NCBI GenBank assembly: GCA_964369975.1
Contig: CAYJFZ010000006.1
Location: 1 to 64,000, forward strand
Length of the DNA: 64,000 nt
Source of the DNA: RGIG3102 sp964369975
Lineage (GTDB): Bacteria > Bacillota > Clostridia > Oscillospirales > Ruminococcaceae
Direction: 5' to 3'
Of the stretch, positions 50,944 through 59,033 are shown piece by piece. The notes under the pieces were generated by a model. That model saw only the letters and a program-made list of their open reading frames with translations. It was not told where the DNA came from and did not search any database. The position numbers were made by a program, and so were the translations under genes. Position 1 is the stretch's first letter. Each line of letters starts with the position of its first letter.

Positions 50944-51038
50944 AACTTATAAAGAATGACTGAGGGACTGGCCCTTTGAAGTCTAGCAACCTGCTAAGGC
51001 AAGGTGCTAAATCCAGCGGTAAAACCGAAAGATAAGTA
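50944..51038 (+). ncRNA. SAM-I riboswitch (S box)
   Basis: Conserved S-box blocks: ACTTAT closing P1, GAGGGACTGGCCC, TGAAGTCTAGCAACCT, AAGGTGCTAAATCCAGC and GAAAGATAAGT, whose end pairs with the first block. It lies upstream of metK and is followed by a terminator at 51047. High S-adenosylmethionine should stop transcription of its own synthase, the standard logic for this class. Confidence 0.97.
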
Positions 51039-51046
51039 GCTTTTTT

Positions 51047-51077
51047 AAGCCCACAGGTTTTGCTTGTGGGCTTTTTT
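51047..51077 (+). terminator. SAM-riboswitch-controlled terminator
   Basis: Stem AAGCCCACA / TGTGGGCTT followed by TTTTT, between the aptamer and the metK ribosome binding site AAAGGAG. Confidence 0.92.
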
Positions 51078-51108
51078 ATAAGTAAGCAGAGAAGATAAAG
51101 GAGAAAAA

Positions 51109-52260
51109 ATGGAAAACAGACAATTTTTTACATCAGAATCAGTAACTGAAGGGCATCCAGATAAAGTAGCAGACCAAATTTCAGATGCAGTATTAGATGA
51201 GATATTAAAACACGACCCAGACGGTAGGGTAGCTTGCGAAACAGCTGTTACTACAGGCTTAGTTGTGTGTATAGGTGAAATCACTACAACCCATAATGCG
51301 AATATTCAAGAAATAGCAAGAGGGGTAATTAAAGACATCGGCTATGATAGAGCAAAATATGGCTTTGACTGCGACACTTGCGGAGTTATAGTATCTTTAG
51401 ATAAGCAATCAGTTGATATAGCCTTAGGGACAAATGATGAAGTAGGCGGTGCAGGCGATCAAGGAATGATGTTTGGCTATGCTTGTGATGAAACAAAAGA
51501 ATTAATGCCACTGCCAATTTCTTTAGCTCATAAATTAGCAAAAAAATTAGCAGAAGTTAGAAAATCTGGCCTTTTAGACTACTTAAGACCAGATGGGAAA
51601 ACTCAAGTAACAGTTGAATATCAAAACCAAGAACCTAAAAGAGTTGATACTATAGTTATTTCAAGTCAACATGCACCTGAAGTAAGCCAAGAGCAACTAA
51701 AAGAAGATATTAAAAAATATGTAATAAATGAAATAGTTGACCAAAAGTTAATGGACAGCGAAACAAAAATATTTATAAACCCAACTGGCCGCTTTGTAGT
51801 AGGTGGCCCTCAAGGTGATTCAGGGCTGACAGGAAGAAAAATCATAGTTGATACATACGGTGGATATGCTCGTCACGGCGGCGGTGCTTTCTCAGGAAAA
51901 GATCCTACAAAAGTAGATAGAAGTGCAGCTTATGCAGCAAGATATGTAGCAAAAAATATAGTAGCAGCAAAACTTAGCAAAAAATGCGAAGTGCAATTAG
52001 CTTATGCTATAGGTATAGCAGAGCCTGTATCAGTTTTAGTTGAAACTTTTGGCACTAACACAGTACAAGTTGAAAAAATCGAAGCTGCTGTAAGAAAAGT
52101 CTTTGACTTAACTCCTAAAGGCATTATAAGTACCCTTGATTTAAGAAAACCAATTTATAAGCAATTAGCAGCTTATGGCCATATTGGTAGAGAAGACTTA
52201 GATGTAAACTGGGAAAAAACAGATAAAGTAGAAGCTTTATTAAATGAAATTAACAAATAA
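51109..52260 (+). CDS. metK: S-adenosylmethionine synthetase
   Basis: 383 residues. Makes S-adenosylmethionine from methionine and ATP. Signatures: ESVTEGHPDKVADQISDA at the N-terminus, GAGDQGMMFGYA (ATP/methionine loop), NPTGRFVVGGPQGDSGLTG and GGGAFSGKDPTKVDRSAAY. All are intact. Preceded by AAAGGAG and under control of the SAM-I riboswitch just upstream. Monocistronic, with a terminator after the stop. Confidence 0.98.
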   Translation: MENRQFFTSESVTEGHPDKVADQISDAVLDEILKHDPDGRVACETAVTTGLVVCIGEITTTHNANIQEIARGVIKDIGYDRAKYGFDCDTCGVIVSLDKQSVDIALGTNDEVGGAGDQGMMFGYACDETKELMPLPISLAHKLAKKLAEVRKSGLLDYLRPDGKTQVTVEYQNQEPKRVDTIVISSQHAPEVSQEQLKEDIKKYVINEIVDQKLMDSETKIFINPTGRFVVGGPQGDSGLTGRKIIVDTYGGYARHGGGAFSGKDPTKVDRSAAYAARYVAKNIVAAKLSKKCEVQLAYAIGIAEPVSVLVETFGTNTVQVEKIEAAVRKVFDLTPKGIISTLDLRKPIYKQLAAYGHIGREDLDVNWEKTDKVEALLNEINK

Positions 52261-52268
52261 GGTATAAT

Positions 52269-52300
52269 AAAAAAGCATCGGTGTTACCGATGCTTTTTTA
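52269..52300 (+). terminator. Terminator after metK
   Basis: Stem AAAAAAGCATCGGT / ACCGATGCTTTTTT with a GTT loop. Confidence 0.92.
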
Positions 52301-52416
52301 TTATAGTTTTAATATAGGTATAGTGCGTTAAATAAAACATACTATAAAATAAAGATTATGACTATCGCAAAGTAGATGATAAAAAGAAAATTTAGTTTTT
52401 TGACTTTTATTAAATA

Positions 52417-52974
52417 TTAAATTATGTTTAATAGTGTTTCTAAAAATTTTTCTGCAGAAATATCCTTATTATTTTTTTTATACCAGCCATAGCTATATAA
52501 AAGCCCTGCCATATAAAATTGAGAAGCAATTTTTATGTATTGAATTTGCTCTTTATTTGCGTTTGGATCTTCTTTAAGTTTGTCTATAAGGGATTCTGTT
52601 ATAGTGTTTATTATATGAGAAAATTCACCGTTAAGCTCACTTTGCCTTGTTTGCCTATTCATATCATAGTCTATTTCTTTATATGATAGGATGTACGCTT
52701 CTACTAATTTTTTAAAAGTGTCTTTATTTGCCTGTCCTTCTTGTATACTAATAAAGGAAGGCATGTCTTGTACTACATCTAAAAGCCTACTTACACGAAC
52801 ATCGTACTTGTCTTTAAAATGATTATAAAAAGAGCCTCTACTTATTTCAGCCTCATCGCAAATTTTTTTCACAGTGATACTTTCAAAGTCAGTATGCTGC
52901 ATAAGATGTATAAAAGCTCGTATTATTCTGCGTTTGGTTTTAGCATATTTATCGCTCAAAATCACATTATCCAT
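52417..52974 (-). CDS. TetR-family transcriptional regulator
   Basis: 185 residues. The N-terminal helix-turn-helix is clear: KRRIIRAFIHLMQHTDFESITVKKICDEAEISRGSFYNHFKDKYD. The C-terminal ligand-binding part is divergent. It is transcribed away from a YfcC-type carrier gene, and the shared control region contains three palindromes, so it probably represses both genes until an inducer binds. GAGG lies nine bases before the ATG. Ligand unknown; it may be a substrate of the carrier. Confidence 0.9.
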   Translation of the reverse strand: MDNVILSDKYAKTKRRIIRAFIHLMQHTDFESITVKKICDEAEISRGSFYNHFKDKYDVRVSRLLDVVQDMPSFISIQEGQANKDTFKKLVEAYILSYKEIDYDMNRQTRQSELNGEFSHIINTITESLIDKLKEDPNANKEQIQYIKIASQFYMAGLLYSYGWYKKNNKDISAEKFLETLLNII

Positions 52975-52995
52975 AGTAATTACCTCGTTTTTATA

Positions 52996-53019
52996 TGAAC
53001 AATTGAGCTTAATTGTTCA
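52996..53019. promoter_or_regulatory. 24-bp palindromic operator beside tetR
   Basis: TGAACAATT-GAGCTT-AATTGTTCA, perfect 9-bp arms. On the minus strand it overlaps a possible tetR promoter, TTGAAC with CATATA 17 bases on, so binding would give autoregulation. Confidence 0.65.
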
Positions 53020-53023
53020 AATT

Positions 53024-53047
53024 TTGACACTTTTTGTTAAATGTCAA
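53024..53047. promoter_or_regulatory. Second palindromic site in the tetR-yfcC control region
   Basis: TTGACA and TGTCAA, perfect 6-bp arms 12 bases apart, span 24 bp. Its centre is 28 bp from that of the first palindrome, and it abuts the yfcC -35 box. Could bind a second TetR dimer. Confidence 0.45.
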
Positions 53048-53076
53048 TTGAAAAATTGATTTATATATAATATACT
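53048..53076 (+). promoter_or_regulatory. Promoter of the YfcC-type carrier gene
   Basis: TTGAAA (53048-53053), 17-bp spacer, TATACT (53071-53076), about 120 bases before the start codon. Confidence 0.6.
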
Positions 53077-53144
53077 ATAAATATCAATATATGTCAATAA
53101 TTATGTACACTATGTATATTTTAAGTGATGAAACTGTGAATTTA

Positions 53145-53165
53145 ACATTAATTGCCAATTAATGT
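53145..53165. promoter_or_regulatory. Palindrome in the leader of the YfcC-type carrier gene
   Basis: ACATTAATT-GCC-AATTAATGT, perfect 9-bp arms, 30 bases before the start codon. It may be a downstream operator (roadblock) or an RNA hairpin near the ribosome binding site AAAAGGAG. Confidence 0.5.
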
Positions 53166-53195
53166 CGAATAAAAAAACAAAAAAGGAGAATATTT

Positions 53196-54629
53196 ATGGC
53201 GAACACAGTAAAAACTCAAGAAAAAGAAAAACAAAAAAAAGGCTTTAAAATGCCGCATCTATTTTGGATAATGATAATTTTGTTATTGCTTTCAAGTTTA
53301 ATGACATACATCATTCCAGCAGGACAGTTTGCGGTAGATGAATCAGGTGCTATTTTAGGCGATCAGTTTGAATATTTACCTGAACAAACCCCTGTTAGCC
53401 CAATAGGTGCATTGTATCTTTTACATGGTGGATTAGTATCATCAGGTGCAATAGGTTACTTAGTTTTAATGGGTGGTGCTATGACAGCGATGTTGCTTGG
53501 TACAGGAGCTGTAGATGAGCTTATGAACTGGGCTATTTACAAACTTCGTAACAAAAGTCCTAATATCTTAATAGGTAGTATATTCTGCGTTATGGTTTAT
53601 TTAGGAGCTTTTGGTGGTAATGACTCTATGATAGCCATAGTACCTATTGGTATTCTATTTGCTAAAAAAGTAAAAATGGACCCTGTTGTAGCTATGGGTG
53701 TTTCTACATTTGCAACATTAATAGGCTTTGGTACAGGCCCTACAAAAGGCTTAACTACACAGCTTATGATGGGCGTAGAACCATATAGTTACTTCTTCAC
53801 AGCTTTTATTTCATTAAACTTATTTATGCTTATAGGTTTATTCTTTGTTATTCAGTATTGTAACAAAATCCGTAAAGATCCATCTAAATCTCTAATGTGG
53901 GATGAGGGCTGGAGACCTGAACAAAGTTTAACTGCTGAAGAAGAAGAAGCAATGCAAAAAGAAACAGTACTTAGAAAATCTACAATCGCAATAGTTTTTG
54001 TGTATCTTGCACAGTTCCCATTTGTTATAACAGCGCCAAACTGGGTTCCAAACTTCCCAGGTTCTTATGCATTTATAACAGGTGTACAATTAATTATATT
54101 TATGATTTTAGGTTTCTTAGGCGGATTCTCATTTGATAAAATTGGTCAAACATTTGCAAAAGGTACTTCAAACATGGCGTTTGTTATTATGGTTATCGGT
54201 CTTGCAACAGTTATGTCAAGAATTTTAACAGAAGGTAATATCATACATACAATAGTATACACATTAACACAGCCTTTATTAGACTTATCACAAGGCGTTG
54301 CAAGTGTTGGTATAACAGCTGTTATAGGCTTTATAAATGTATTTATACCTTCAGCTTCTGCAAAAGTTGCTATCTTAGTTCCAATTTTAAGACCTGTTTA
54401 TGATGCCTTAGGCATGATGAGAGAACTTGGGGCTCTTTCATTCCAATTTGGTGATGGCTTTACAAACATAATCTCTCCAATGCTTGGTTGGACTGTTGGT
54501 TCATTAGCACTTGTAGGTCTTCCTTACAATAAATGGTTAAAATGGGCAGTTCCTAAAGTATTAACATTCGTAGTAGTATCATGGATATTCATGTATTGTA
54601 TCACTACAATGGGCTGGCAACCGTTCTAA
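53196..54629 (+). CDS. YfcC family anaerobic carrier (C4-dicarboxylate/amino-acid type)
   Basis: 477 residues with about twelve membrane helices. It begins with a short basic cytoplasmic stretch, then PHLFWIMIILLLLSSLMTYIIPAGQF, the YfcC start. YLGAFGGNDSMIAIVPIGI and FINVFIPSASAKVAILVPIL are conserved family stretches. Relatives include short-chain fatty acid, C4-dicarboxylate, and arginine/ornithine or peptide carriers, so the substrate is not certain. It is divergent from and probably controlled by the TetR regulator. AAAAGGAG upstream; terminator follows. Confidence 0.88.
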   Translation: MANTVKTQEKEKQKKGFKMPHLFWIMIILLLLSSLMTYIIPAGQFAVDESGAILGDQFEYLPEQTPVSPIGALYLLHGGLVSSGAIGYLVLMGGAMTAMLLGTGAVDELMNWAIYKLRNKSPNILIGSIFCVMVYLGAFGGNDSMIAIVPIGILFAKKVKMDPVVAMGVSTFATLIGFGTGPTKGLTTQLMMGVEPYSYFFTAFISLNLFMLIGLFFVIQYCNKIRKDPSKSLMWDEGWRPEQSLTAEEEEAMQKETVLRKSTIAIVFVYLAQFPFVITAPNWVPNFPGSYAFITGVQLIIFMILGFLGGFSFDKIGQTFAKGTSNMAFVIMVIGLATVMSRILTEGNIIHTIVYTLTQPLLDLSQGVASVGITAVIGFINVFIPSASAKVAILVPILRPVYDALGMMRELGALSFQFGDGFTNIISPMLGWTVGSLALVGLPYNKWLKWAVPKVLTFVVVSWIFMYCITTMGWQPF

Positions 54630-54654
54630 TTATTAAAAATTAAGCGATAATTTT

Positions 54655-54697
54655 AAAAAGCAAAAATGCTATTTAAGCATTTTTGCTTTTTGTTTTA
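54655..54697 (+). terminator. Terminator after the YfcC-type carrier gene
   Basis: Stem AAAAGCAAAAATGCT / AGCATTTTTGCTTTT with an ATTTA loop, then TGTTTT. Confidence 0.88.
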
Positions 54698-54749
54698 AAC
54701 AAAAATAAGGCTAAAACATATAATATAAAAAAGAAAGAGAGGTATTTCT

Positions 54750-55043
54750 ATGTTATATCACCTTTTTAATATTATATATGCAAGTTTTGCTGTTTTTGGG
54801 CTTTATTGTATGTTTGAGATGCTTTTAGATTATTTTGTTTTATTAAATAGTCCAAAGTCTATTACTATTTTTTCTTTAAACAAAAAAGAACAGAGCAAAA
54901 AGACTGTAAGATACTTAAAAAATAATTTATCAAACAATGATATAATTTTTATAGCAAAGCATAAGGAAAATAAAGAATTTAAACTTGAAAACGAAGAAAA
55001 TCTTAATGAAATTCTAATAAAAGCATTGTTTACAAATAAGTGA
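54750..55043 (+). CDS. Small membrane-anchored protein, unknown
   Basis: 97 residues with GAGAGG before the ATG. One N-terminal hydrophobic stretch (about residues 5-34) is followed by a soluble, Lys/Asn/Glu-rich tail (LNKKEQSKKTVRYLKNNLSN). No recognised family. It precedes recD2 by 44 bases and may share its transcript. The start codon and ribosome binding site are good, so I think it is real. Confidence 0.6.
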   Translation: MLYHLFNIIYASFAVFGLYCMFEMLLDYFVLLNSPKSITIFSLNKKEQSKKTVRYLKNNLSNNDIIFIAKHKENKEFKLENEENLNEILIKALFTNK

Positions 55044-55087
55044 TTTTAGATTATAATAATAAAGAATAAATATAAAGCAGGTATATT

Positions 55088-57289
55088 TTGCAAGATTATA
55101 AAAGTATTGAAGGGGATATAGTGCATATCACCTTCCACAGCCTTGAAACTGGATTTACAGTTTTAGACTTACAAACTCAAACAGAGAATATTACAGTTGT
55201 AGGCGAGATGGCAGGCGTAGGTGTAGGGCAACGACTTACAGTTTACGGAGATTTTACCAGTCATCCGTCTTTTGGTGTACAATTTAAAGTTAATAGTTTT
55301 TCTGTCACCTTACCGAGTGATGTAAATGCTATGTATACTTATCTTGCTTCTGGTGCGATAAAGGGCATAGGCCCCACAACAGCAAAAAGAATAACTGATG
55401 CTTTTTTAGAAGATACTTTCATAGTATTAAATTCACAACCAGAAAAACTTGCTAAAATAAAAGGCTTATCATTTAAAAAAGCCGTTGAGATTCAAAATGA
55501 ATTTAAAAAGATAAATGCTGTGCAAGATGCGATAGCAGTCTTATCTTCTTATGATATTTCAGCGAGCGATGCCATTAGTTTATATACATTTTATGGTGAA
55601 ACTGTAGTTGAGCTTGTAAAAGCAAATCCATATATACTTTGTACAGCCCCTTTATTTTTCTCTTTTGAGAGAGTTGATGAGATAGCTTTTAGCTTTTCAA
55701 TGGAATATGATTCTAAAGAGAGAATAGAAGGCGGTATACTATATGTGTTAAGGCACAACACTTTAAATGGACATACCTGTGTACCAAAATCAAAACTTGT
55801 AAAAACAACACAACAATTTATAGCTGTTGAAGATGAAAAAATACAAAGCAAAATTATAGAGCTTTGCGATGATAATATAATTATTTCAGAATTAATAAAC
55901 GATGAAGAATTTATTTTTTTAATAGAGCTTTACACAGCTGAAATGATTAGTGCTCAAAAAATAATACAGCTATTATACACACAAGTTAATGAATTTTCAA
56001 AGTTTGAAGAAAAGATACAAAATATACAAAATCAAAATGATATTAATTATGCACCTATGCAAATTACAGCCTTAAAAACTGTTTTAGAAAATAATGTGTG
56101 CGTTATTACAGGAGGCCCCGGTACTGGTAAAACTACCTTAGTAAAAGGAGTAATCGAGCTTTTTGAGTCACAAGGTGATAGGGTTTTATTATGTGCGCCC
56201 ACTGGTAGAGCGGCAAAAAGGCTTAGCGAGATGTCAAACAGGCCAGCGAAAACTATACACAGACTTTTAGGAGTTGAAAGAACAGGTAAAAATGAAATTA
56301 AGTTTTCAAAAAATAAGGACAACCCCTTAAAATGTGAAGTGCTTATTGTTGATGAATTTAGTATGGTGGATACAATCCTTTTTAGTAATTTAATCACAGC
56401 AGTAAAAGACAATTGTAGGGTAATATTAGTAGGAGACTATAATCAGCTACCGGCTGTGGGTGCAGGTAACATATTAAAAGACTTGATTTTAAGTGATATA
56501 GTACCAAAGGTACAGCTAACAGAGATTTTCAGGCAAGCAGCCCAAAGTGATATTATAGTCAATGCACACGCAATAAATAATGGCTTAGTGCCAAAGGCAA
56601 AAACTAATAATACAGATTATTATTTTATAAGCTGTGATGAAATGAAAATTGAAAATACTATCTCACAACTCATAACAACACGGCTTCCTAAAGCCTATGG
56701 GTTTAACTCACAAGAGGATATACAAATTTTATCTCCCTCAAGGAAGAAAAAAGGGGGAACGCAAAACCTTAACTTAGTCTTACAAGAGGCGATAAATCCA
56801 AAACAGGATAATAAAAATCAAATAACTGTAAACGGTGTAGTTTACCGTGTAGGCGATAAGGTTATGCAAATTAAAAATAACTATGATATACAATATATTT
56901 CAAAAGACTTATCTGAGGATACAGGAGTATTTAACGGAGATATAGGCTATATTATAGGTATTGATAAATTTAACAGAACAATCAAAGTAAACATTGAAGA
57001 AAGGATATACGAGTATTCACAAGAAGAAATACCACAGCTTGAACATGCGTGGGCAGTGACAGTTCATAAAAGCCAAGGCTGTGAATTTAAAGCAGTGATA
57101 CTGAGTATTCCAGATACAGCAAAAGAATTACAATATCGTAACTTACTTTATACAGCATTCACAAGAGCGAAAGAATTTTTAGTTATCGTAGGCAGTCCTG
57201 AGATATTACAAAGGATGGTACAAAACGATAAAAAGCAATTAAGGTATTCGGCTATAAGGCATTTTATGAAGGAGTATTATAATGAGTAA
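55088..57289 (+). CDS. recD2: RecD2-type ATP-dependent DNA helicase
   Basis: 733 residues, starting at TTG with AAGCAGG upstream. An N-terminal OB-like and helix-hairpin-helix region (residues 1 to about 330, including GAIKGIGPTTAKRIT and KIKGLSFKKAVEI) distinguishes RecD2 from RecBCD's RecD. The helicase core has Walker A ITGGPGTGKTT, VDEFSMVD, GDYNQLPAVGAGN and HKSQGCEF, all intact. A 5'-3' helicase for DNA repair. First clear gene of a recD2-comF-mreB cluster common in Clostridia; its stop overlaps comF by eight bases. Confidence 0.93.
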   Translation: MQDYKSIEGDIVHITFHSLETGFTVLDLQTQTENITVVGEMAGVGVGQRLTVYGDFTSHPSFGVQFKVNSFSVTLPSDVNAMYTYLASGAIKGIGPTTAKRITDAFLEDTFIVLNSQPEKLAKIKGLSFKKAVEIQNEFKKINAVQDAIAVLSSYDISASDAISLYTFYGETVVELVKANPYILCTAPLFFSFERVDEIAFSFSMEYDSKERIEGGILYVLRHNTLNGHTCVPKSKLVKTTQQFIAVEDEKIQSKIIELCDDNIIISELINDEEFIFLIELYTAEMISAQKIIQLLYTQVNEFSKFEEKIQNIQNQNDINYAPMQITALKTVLENNVCVITGGPGTGKTTLVKGVIELFESQGDRVLLCAPTGRAAKRLSEMSNRPAKTIHRLLGVERTGKNEIKFSKNKDNPLKCEVLIVDEFSMVDTILFSNLITAVKDNCRVILVGDYNQLPAVGAGNILKDLILSDIVPKVQLTEIFRQAAQSDIIVNAHAINNGLVPKAKTNNTDYYFISCDEMKIENTISQLITTRLPKAYGFNSQEDIQILSPSRKKKGGTQNLNLVLQEAINPKQDNKNQITVNGVVYRVGDKVMQIKNNYDIQYISKDLSEDTGVFNGDIGYIIGIDKFNRTIKVNIEERIYEYSQEEIPQLEHAWAVTVHKSQGCEFKAVILSIPDTAKELQYRNLLYTAFTRAKEFLVIVGSPEILQRMVQNDKKQLRYSAIRHFMKEYYNE

Positions 57290-57923
57290 TAATTTTGTTA
57301 GTTTTTTAATAGCGCCAAACAGATGCGCATTTTGTTCAAAGTTAATAGAAGATAAAACAGGAGTATGTGATGAATGCACTCTGATTATCAAAAATTTAAA
57401 GCAAAAAGAAGAAATAAAAATAAAAAATGCGGATAAAATATATGCTTCTTATGTTTATGATGATGTAGTAAGACAAGCAGTATTAATGGCAAAATATAAA
57501 ACACCGATGCATTTTATGGATTATTTTAAAAGTAATTTAACACAAGATTTAGAAAAAATAATAAAAGATGAAAAAATTGATATGATAATATCATCACCTT
57601 ACCATAAATCAAAAATGTATAACTTAGAATATGACCTGCCACAATTAATGGCAAAGCATTTAAGCAAAAAATTTAATATTGAAAACTCAAAGGCTATAAA
57701 AAAGATTAAGAAAACAAAAAAGCAACAAGATTTATCTATTAATGAGCGAGAAACAAACTTAATCGGCGCTTTTGAAATGACACAAAATGTAGAAAACAAA
57801 ACAATACTTTTAATAGACGATATAATAACAACAGGAAATACAATTTCTTATTTATCACAGCTTTTAAAAGAAAATAAAGCTAAAAAAATTATAGTTTACT
57901 CTTTTGCAAAAGCTATGATATAA
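57282..57923 (+). CDS. comF: ComF family phosphoribosyltransferase-like protein
   Basis: 213 residues. An N-terminal zinc-ribbon with CAFCSKL and CDECT (two CxxC pairs) precedes a PRTase fold with the PRPP loop ILLIDDIITTGNT. QQDLSINERETNLIGAF is also typical of ComF. Homologues help single-stranded DNA uptake in competence or replication-linked processes, but this gene is widely kept in bacteria not known to be competent. It overlaps recD2 and is 12 bases before mreB. Confidence 0.9.
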   Translation: MSNNFVSFLIAPNRCAFCSKLIEDKTGVCDECTLIIKNLKQKEEIKIKNADKIYASYVYDDVVRQAVLMAKYKTPMHFMDYFKSNLTQDLEKIIKDEKIDMIISSPYHKSKMYNLEYDLPQLMAKHLSKKFNIENSKAIKKIKKTKKQQDLSINERETNLIGAFEMTQNVENKTILLIDDIITTGNTISYLSQLLKENKAKKIIVYSFAKAMI

Positions 57924-57935
57924 AACGGAGGAAAT

Positions 57936-58961
57936 ATGGCAAACAATGATATAGGAATAGATTTAGGGACAACAAAAACAATAATATACATCAATGGTGA
58001 AATAGTTTTAAATGAGCCAAGTGTAGTTGCATATGATGCAAAAACAGGTGATGCTATCGCCTTTGGTGATGAAGCGTTTTTAATGGTGGGCAAAACAAAT
58101 AGCAAAATAGCTGTTGAATACCCATTAATAGATGGCGTAATTTCAAACTACACATTAACAAAAGAAATGGTAAAGCATTTTATTTTAAAAACATATAAAT
58201 CTAAAATAGCAAAACCAAGGATTTGCATTTGCGTTCCAAGTCAGGTAACAGGTATAGAAGAAAACGCAGTAATAGACGCAGCTGTTTCAGTTGGTGCAAG
58301 ACAGGTGTTTTTAATTGAAGAGCCTATTGCAGGCGCTATTGGCATGGATATAGACATCTTAAAAGCTGAAGGGAATATGATAGTTGATATCGGTGGTGGG
58401 ACTACTGATATAGCTGTTGTTTCTTTAGGCGGCATAGTTTGCTCAAAGTCAATAAAAGTAGCGGGAAATAGCTTTGATAAAGAACTAATTAAAAAAATCA
58501 GAAGTAACTTAGGCTTTTTAATAGGCCAAAAAACAGCTGCAAAATTAAAGCATGAAATAGCAAGTGCTGTTCTAACGCCTGAAAACGAGAATAAATCTTT
58601 TACTCTAAAAGGCTTAAATTTACTTAAAGGCATCCCTGGCACCTTAGAAATAACAACCAAAGAGCTATATCCAATAATTTTACCGATAATTCAAGATATT
58701 ACTATGGCTATAAAGCAAGTTTTAGAAGTTACTCCTCCTGAATTATCAGGCGATATTTATGAATCAGGGATAATCTTAACAGGGGCAGGGGCAAGATTTA
58801 ACAACCTTGATAAATTTATACAAGAGGAATTAAAAGTTAATGTAGTAGTATCTCAAAATAGCGAGGTATGCGTAGCAGTAGGTACAGGCAGAGCCTTTGA
58901 ATACGAGGATAAATTAGAATCAGGCTTTAGAAATGTAACACCGGGAGTATATAATAAATAA
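57936..58961 (+). CDS. mreB: Rod shape-determining actin homologue MreB/Mbl
   Basis: 341 residues. Actin-fold nucleotide-binding motifs are present: DIGIDLGTTKTIIY (phosphate 1), DIGGGTTDIAVVSLGG (phosphate 2) and TGAGARFNNL (adenosine). IEEPIAGAIGMDI matches the MreB connect region. It forms membrane-bound filaments that guide cell-wall synthesis. The usual mreC and mreD are not next to it, which together with the recD2-comF order is often seen in clostridial genomes, so it may be a Mbl-like paralogue. GGAGG upstream. Confidence 0.93.
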   Translation: MANNDIGIDLGTTKTIIYINGEIVLNEPSVVAYDAKTGDAIAFGDEAFLMVGKTNSKIAVEYPLIDGVISNYTLTKEMVKHFILKTYKSKIAKPRICICVPSQVTGIEENAVIDAAVSVGARQVFLIEEPIAGAIGMDIDILKAEGNMIVDIGGGTTDIAVVSLGGIVCSKSIKVAGNSFDKELIKKIRSNLGFLIGQKTAAKLKHEIASAVLTPENENKSFTLKGLNLLKGIPGTLEITTKELYPIILPIIQDITMAIKQVLEVTPPELSGDIYESGIILTGAGARFNNLDKFIQEELKVNVVVSQNSEVCVAVGTGRAFEYEDKLESGFRNVTPGVYNK

Positions 58962-58974
58962 TTTATAAATAATT

Positions 58975-59004
58975 TTGTAATTTATATATATAATGTGATA
59001 TAAT
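58975..59004 (+). promoter_or_regulatory. Promoter of the pcrA operon
   Basis: TTGTAA (58975-58980), 18-bp spacer, TATAAT (58999-59004) with an extended TGA element, 30 bases before the pcrA ATG. Confidence 0.6.
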
Positions 59005-59033
59005 ATTAAGATAACTTTAAAGGAAATAGATAT

